Position numbers and translations under genes: made by a program. DNA of 9,411 nucleotides. Origin: an uncultured Hungatella sp. Its GTDB lineage: Bacteria > Bacillota > Clostridia > Lachnospirales > Lachnospiraceae. Below, one piece after another: positions 6,458 to 9,411 of the stretch. Location: assembly GCA_959018155.1 (NCBI GenBank), contig CAUEKH010000070.1, positions 1 through 9,411 of the forward strand. Direction: 5' to 3'. Under the pieces are notes generated by a model. It was not told the DNA's origin. It was given only the letters and a program-made list of their open reading frames with translations, and ran no database searches. The stretch's first letter is position 1. Every line of letters starts with the position of its first letter.

Positions 6458-7288
6458 TTAACTGTGAATCTTCAGTTTTCCTCTGAACTCTTCCGGAATC
6501 TCATACAGTGACCGGTATAAAACAGCTTCCCCCGTATAGAAAGCCCAGAACTTATCTCCGTAGTCGAAATGCCACCACTCGCTCGGCAGGCTCGTGAATC
6601 CGCATTCTGTCATCACATGGTAGAGCAGCCTCCGATTGGCCCTCACCGTCTCATTTCCATCATGGACTTCATAATAATCGGTATTGGACTTTTCGGAAAA
6701 TTCGTCAAACCCGCTTCCCATATCGAGTTCCCGGCCCTTCTCATCCACAATGGTTAAATCCACCGCACCGCCTGTGGAATGGACGAAAGAGATTTCCCCG
6801 CCCTTCTTTGGAAGTGACACGAACGTTTTCGTCAGTTCCCGCAGCTGCCTGACCGTGTAGTCTTCGTACTTCCCGGTATCTGCCAGCTCGCCAAAGTAAT
6901 TGTAATAAAGGCTGTACTGCACCTCATAGGGGCGCCAGGTGTCATAGAGTTTAAAACCGTAACCATCCGGCAGCAGCTTTACCGCTTCAGACAGCTTCTT
7001 TGCGACACTCTCCCTCACCAGGCAGCGGTCGACCGCGCCTTTAATTCCCTGGGCGTAGTAAGCGCTCTCGCAGATGATCATGTGGTTTCCGGCAGCGGTT
7101 TCGTGGCCGCTTCCTCCCTCCGGCGCACCGACGCTGCCCGCGCTGCCATTTCCGTTCCCCGGCGCGCCGCCGGACCCCCAGCACGGATCCACCAGCGCCT
7201 CCTCAAGAAATTCCACCTTCCATTCCCTTTCCTCAGGATCCGGGGCAGTCGGAATCTTCTTAAAATTTACTTCCTGATAATTTGTCAC
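6458..7288 (-). CDS. D-alanyl-D-alanine dipeptidase (VanX/DdpX, peptidase M15D)
   Basis: This predicted 276-residue zinc dipeptidase hydrolyses free D-Ala-D-Ala. From the GTG start, the family residues are: R119 in YDTWRPYEVQ; zinc ligands H170 and D177 in SFVHSTGGAVDLT; MGSGFDEF (190-197); catalytic E237 and zinc ligand H240 in SEWWHF. The MGSxFD block and single-domain layout favour VanX/DdpX dipeptidases over VanY carboxypeptidases. No signal peptide is seen, which fits a cytoplasmic enzyme. VanX itself is about 202 residues; the extra length here is an N-terminal segment plus a Gly/Asn/Ser/Ala-rich stretch (about 38-68). The GTG at 7288 follows GGAGG by eight bases; a longer reading from an ATG at 7378 would overlap ddl by 119 bases without a good ribosome site. 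The chosen start still overlaps the ddl end by 29 bases, suggesting translational coupling. Confidence 0.87.
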   Translation of the reverse strand: MTNYQEVNFKKIPTAPDPEEREWKVEFLEEALVDPCWGSGGAPGNGNGSAGSVGAPEGGSGHETAAGNHMIICESAYYAQGIKGAVDRCLVRESVAKKLSEAVKLLPDGYGFKLYDTWRPYEVQYSLYYNYFGELADTGKYEDYTVRQLRELTKTFVSLPKKGGEISFVHSTGGAVDLTIVDEKGRELDMGSGFDEFSEKSNTDYYEVHDGNETVRANRRLLYHVMTECGFTSLPSEWWHFDYGDKFWAFYTGEAVLYRSLYEIPEEFRGKLKIHS

Positions 7289-8450
7289 CCTTGCTTCCTC
7301 CGAAAGAAAATCCCTCCAAAATATTGGTATCGTACTCAAACGAAATCTCTTTCTGCTCTCTCGCTCTCTTAAATGCAAGCTGAATCATCCGGGTCAGCAG
7401 TTCTGTATAGGAAATGCCGCTGGCTCTCCAGAGATAGAAGGCCAGGGAACCCGGGATCGTGTTGACCTCATTGACATACACCTGATCCGTGTCGCAGTCG
7501 ATCATAAAATCAATCCGGACTACGCCATTGCACCGCAGCGCTTTGAAGGTTTTCACAGCCAGTGTCTGAATCGTCTCCTTCACATCGTCGCTGATATCCG
7601 CCGGAAGCTTTCTCTTCACGCTGGCCATCCCCTTGCTGGCGCCGGAGGATAAGTATTTATCCTTGTAGCTTAAGATTTCATCGGAGTTAAACGGTTCCTC
7701 GCACTCAGAAGCAACCGCCTCCTCCATATCGCCCAATACGGAACAGTTGATTTCCCGCAGATTGGTGATGGCAGGCTCTACCAGGATATCCCTGGCGAAC
7801 TCAAAGGCATACTTAACCGCCTCCAAAAGTCCCTCTCTGTCCTTCCCAATCTTAATTCCCACGCTGGATCCCAGGTTGATCGGCTTGATGATAACAGGAT
7901 ATTCGAATTTCTTCTCAATCGCTGCAATCACCTTCTCAGAATCATCCTCAAATTCCAGATGGCTGACGCGCATTCCGCTAAGAACCGGGATCCCGGAGTC
8001 GGCCAGAATCATTTTCATCACATACTTATCCATGCCGACCGCGGATGCAAGCACGTCACAGCCCACCACCGGAACGTTAAAATACTGAAGAAATCCCTGA
8101 AGGGCCCCGTCCTCCACGTTGGTGCCGTGGACAATCGGAAACGCAATATCAATCTGTTCATACGGCTTCTTGGAAAACATTCCAAATGGGTACTTGTAAA
8201 GTTCCATCTGGCTGGCGCCCTTTACCGGAACCACCCGCTGGCTCTCCTTCAAAAGCTGGCTGATATTGCTGTAGCTTTCCACCTTTCCGATATTCTCGCC
8301 GCAGTAAAATTCGTTATCCCGCGTAATATACACCGGCACCACATCGTAGACATTCCTGTCAATGGCAGCCATGGCCTGGGTCGCCGATATAATAGAAATC
8401 TCATGTTCCACACTGTTACCGCCAAAAAACACTCCTACTTTAATCTTCAT
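7260..8450 (-). CDS. ddl: D-alanine--D-alanine ligase (ATP-grasp; Ddl/VanG-like)
   Basis: This 396-residue ATP-grasp ligase joins two D-amino acids for peptidoglycan. It begins MKIKVGVFFGGNSVEHEISIISA, the canonical Ddl N-terminus. Other landmarks are HGTNVEDG (108-115), the ATP-loop strand PVIIKPINLGSSVGI (185-199), RIDFM with D314, and the metal-binding NEVNTIPGS (327-335; E328 and N330). In the omega loop, YKDKYL (262-267) keeps the tyrosine (Y266) that in characterised enzymes favours D-Ala-D-Ala over D-Ala-D-lactate, so a depsipeptide ligase is unlikely. D-Ala-D-Ser specificity cannot be excluded. An 18-residue Gly/Ser/Lys tail (379-396) follows the usual family end (YDTNIL) and overlaps the downstream dipeptidase start. 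It lies 61 bases after murF, a common pairing in Firmicutes. Its ribosome site is unusual (see the separate leader entry). Confidence 0.93.
   Translation of the reverse strand: MKIKVGVFFGGNSVEHEISIISATQAMAAIDRNVYDVVPVYITRDNEFYCGENIGKVESYSNISQLLKESQRVVPVKGASQMELYKYPFGMFSKKPYEQIDIAFPIVHGTNVEDGALQGFLQYFNVPVVGCDVLASAVGMDKYVMKMILADSGIPVLSGMRVSHLEFEDDSEKVIAAIEKKFEYPVIIKPINLGSSVGIKIGKDREGLLEAVKYAFEFARDILVEPAITNLREINCSVLGDMEEAVASECEEPFNSDEILSYKDKYLSSGASKGMASVKRKLPADISDDVKETIQTLAVKTFKALRCNGVVRIDFMIDCDTDQVYVNEVNTIPGSLAFYLWRASGISYTELLTRMIQLAFKRAREQKEISFEYDTNILEGFSFGGSKGDKLSGSKF
7297..7301 (-). promoter_or_regulatory. Ribosome binding site selecting the GTG start of the dipeptidase
   Basis: GGAGG inside the last codons of ddl, eight bases before the GTG at 7288. 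It is the only strong site near the start of the dipeptidase reading frame and implies re-initiation by ribosomes finishing ddl. Confidence 0.65.
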
Positions 8451-8482
8451 AATTGTTCGCGCTCCAATGAGCGCTCCCTCCT
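8447..8482 (-). promoter_or_regulatory. Unusual translation-initiation region of ddl: distant SD, hairpin, possible six-codon leader ORF
   Basis: A strong Shine-Dalgarno AGGAGG (8482-8477) lies 26 bases before the ddl ATG (8450), far beyond the usual distance. Between them is a perfect hairpin, GCGCTC-ATTG-GAGCGC (8474-8459). If it folds, only about 10 unpaired bases separate the SD from the ATG. Alternatively, a TTG at 8467, nine bases after the SD, opens a six-codon frame (M-E-R-E-Q-L) whose TGA (8449-8447) overlaps the ddl ATG as ATGA, the classic coupling arrangement. A weaker GGAG (8465-8462), 11 bases from the ATG, could also serve. The sequence pattern is certain; a regulatory role is inference. 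Confidence 0.5.
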
Positions 8483-8511
8483 GTCTCTATAATTTACGTT
8501 GCATCACCGTC

Positions 8512-9411
8512 TTAATAGTTATCCGGCAGATCATTTTCAAGAAGCACCACCATATTTTCCCCGGTCAGCCCGCCAACCAGCTTCCACACCTCATCGAGCG
8601 TTTCCACGACGTGCAAATGGCTCTGGTCGAACGCCGGATTGCTGCACACGCCGTCATACAGCGGCTTCGTCTGCTTCTTTCCCACCAGCACGATATAATC
8701 GCAGACCTCAGACGCATGGCGGCCCGCCTCATAGTTCAGTTCATATTCCTTTTCCCCCAGTTCAATCATTCCCGGAGTCACAATGACCTTCACCTCGTCA
8801 AAATACGCCAGCGTATCCACGGCGCTCTTAAATCCGTTGGGATTGGAATTGTAGGCGTCGTCGATAATGGAAATGCGTCCGCGGCCCGGAAGAAGCTGCA
8901 GCCGGTGCTGAACCGGTTTTAACCTTTTCACCCGCTTCACCAGTTCCGGCCCTGTCACGCCAAGCGTATACGCGGCTGAAATGGCGGCCACAATGTCGAG
9001 TATGTTATGTTCTCCAATCAAATCGGTGACAAATTCGATTCTCTCCTGATTATCAATACAGACGGTAAAGCTGCTGCCTTTGGAAGACATTTTCACATTT
9101 TCCAGGCGGAATTTCGCGTCGGAATCCTGACCGAAACCGACCTCATTCTTATCTCCCACATGGTTCTTGATATATTCGTTATCATAGTTTAAGAACATCT
9201 GGCCGGAAGCCGGGATGCTGTCGTACAGTTCAAATTTCGTCTTAATGATTTGATCCATGCTCCCGAACGTCTCTAAATGCTGCGGGCCAATGGATGTGAT
9301 AATTCCGTATTTCGGATGGACAATATCGCAGATTGTCTTAATATCATTCACATACCGGGCGCCCATCTCGCAGACAAAAACTTCATCCACCGGCGAAAGC
9401 ATTTCGCGGAT
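8512..9411 (-). CDS. murF: UDP-N-acetylmuramoyl-tripeptide--D-Ala-D-Ala ligase, partial (N-terminus beyond window edge)
   Basis: The last 299 residues of MurF are present, and the frame is open through position 9411 (it reads IREMLSPVDEVFVCEMGARY at the edge), so the ATG at 9402 is internal. MurF adds the D-Ala-D-Ala dipeptide to UDP-MurNAc-tripeptide in the cytoplasm, completing the pentapeptide precursor. The visible part covers the central ATPase domain from the EMGARYVNDI strand, through GIITSIGPQHLETFGS (the conserved NIGxAHLExxGS position) to the nucleotide site IIDDAYNSNPNGFKSA, which is diagnostic of MurF. The C-terminal domain then follows with TPGMIELGEKEYELN and ends VVLLENDLPDNY. 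No frameshift or missing motif is seen. It ends 61 bases before ddl, and the two are very likely co-transcribed. Confidence 0.94.
   Translation of the reverse strand: MREMLSPVDEVFVCEMGARYVNDIKTICDIVHPKYGIITSIGPQHLETFGSMDQIIKTKFELYDSIPASGQMFLNYDNEYIKNHVGDKNEVGFGQDSDAKFRLENVKMSSKGSSFTVCIDNQERIEFVTDLIGEHNILDIVAAISAAYTLGVTGPELVKRVKRLKPVQHRLQLLPGRGRISIIDDAYNSNPNGFKSAVDTLAYFDEVKVIVTPGMIELGEKEYELNYEAGRHASEVCDYIVLVGKKQTKPLYDGVCSNPAFDQSHLHVVETLDEVWKLVGGLTGENMVVLLENDLPDNY

Noticed and set aside
6458..7288. VanY-type D,D-carboxypeptidase annotation
   Set aside because: The MGSxFD block after the zinc motif and the lack of a signal or membrane anchor fit VanX/DdpX dipeptidases better than VanY.
7289..7378. 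Longer dipeptidase starting at the ATG at 7378
   Set aside because: It would add 30 Arg-rich residues encoded within ddl, with no good ribosome site, whereas GGAGG is well placed for the GTG at 7288.
8483..8525. Possible promoter (TATAGA with TTAAGA 18 bases upstream) before ddl
   Set aside because: Only four of six bases match in each element, and transcription would start almost at the Shine-Dalgarno. Co-transcription with murF is simpler.
837..9192. Numerous open frames on the plus strand, the longest at 3872-4522, 7959-8492 and 8362-8922
   Set aside because: All lie antisense to strongly supported genes, have no recognisable domains and no consistent ribosome sites. They are by-products of codon bias in the minus-strand genes.
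1..9411. tRNA or rRNA genes, CRISPR repeats, insertion sequences, attachment sites
   Set aside because: No direct repeats with regular spacing, transposase or integrase motifs, or RNA-gene signatures were seen. Intergenic space is short and accounted for.

Overview
All nine genes in this 9.4 kb window lie on the minus strand, so the window reads biologically from position 9411 down to position 1. Base composition is near half G+C. The protein flavours (clostridial-type Ddl, MurF and M15D dipeptidase), frequent GGAGG-type ribosome sites and occasional GTG starts suggest a Gram-positive gut-type Clostridia, most likely Lachnospiraceae. This placement is an inference from sequence style, not a database match.

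Region 1 (9411 to about 6458) is a peptidoglycan-precursor block: the C-terminal part of murF (cut by the window edge), a D-alanine-D-alanine-type ligase (ddl), and an overlapping VanX/DdpX-type D-Ala-D-Ala dipeptidase. The ligase makes the D-Ala-D-Ala dipeptide, MurF attaches it to the UDP-MurNAc-tripeptide, and the third enzyme belongs to a family that hydrolyses the same free dipeptide. Finding the maker, the user and the destroyer together is the most interesting gene combination here. A 60-base gap before ddl carries a displaced Shine-Dalgarno, a 6-bp hairpin and a possible six-codon leader ORF.

Region 2 (6385 to 5186) holds one uncharacterised protein with two N-terminal membrane segments and a large soluble part. 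I do not recognise its family.

Region 3 (5185 to 4943) is a 243-base intergenic boundary. It carries a long hairpin that could end the upstream unit, then an extended -10 promoter and a short leader with adjacent palindromes.

Region 4 (4942 to 1) looks like the start of a surface-glycan operon: a GT2-like glycosyltransferase, then rfbF, rfbG and rfbH, then a LicD-family phosphotransferase cut by the window edge. RfbF, RfbG and RfbH make CDP-glucose, CDP-4-keto-6-deoxyglucose and then the 3-deoxygenated intermediate that leads to 3,6-dideoxyhexoses. The E1 reductase partner (RfbI/DdhD type) and the final reductase or epimerase are not in the window and could lie beyond position 1. I see no RNA genes, mobile elements, CRISPR arrays or origins. 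No stretch longer than 300 bases lacks a gene.
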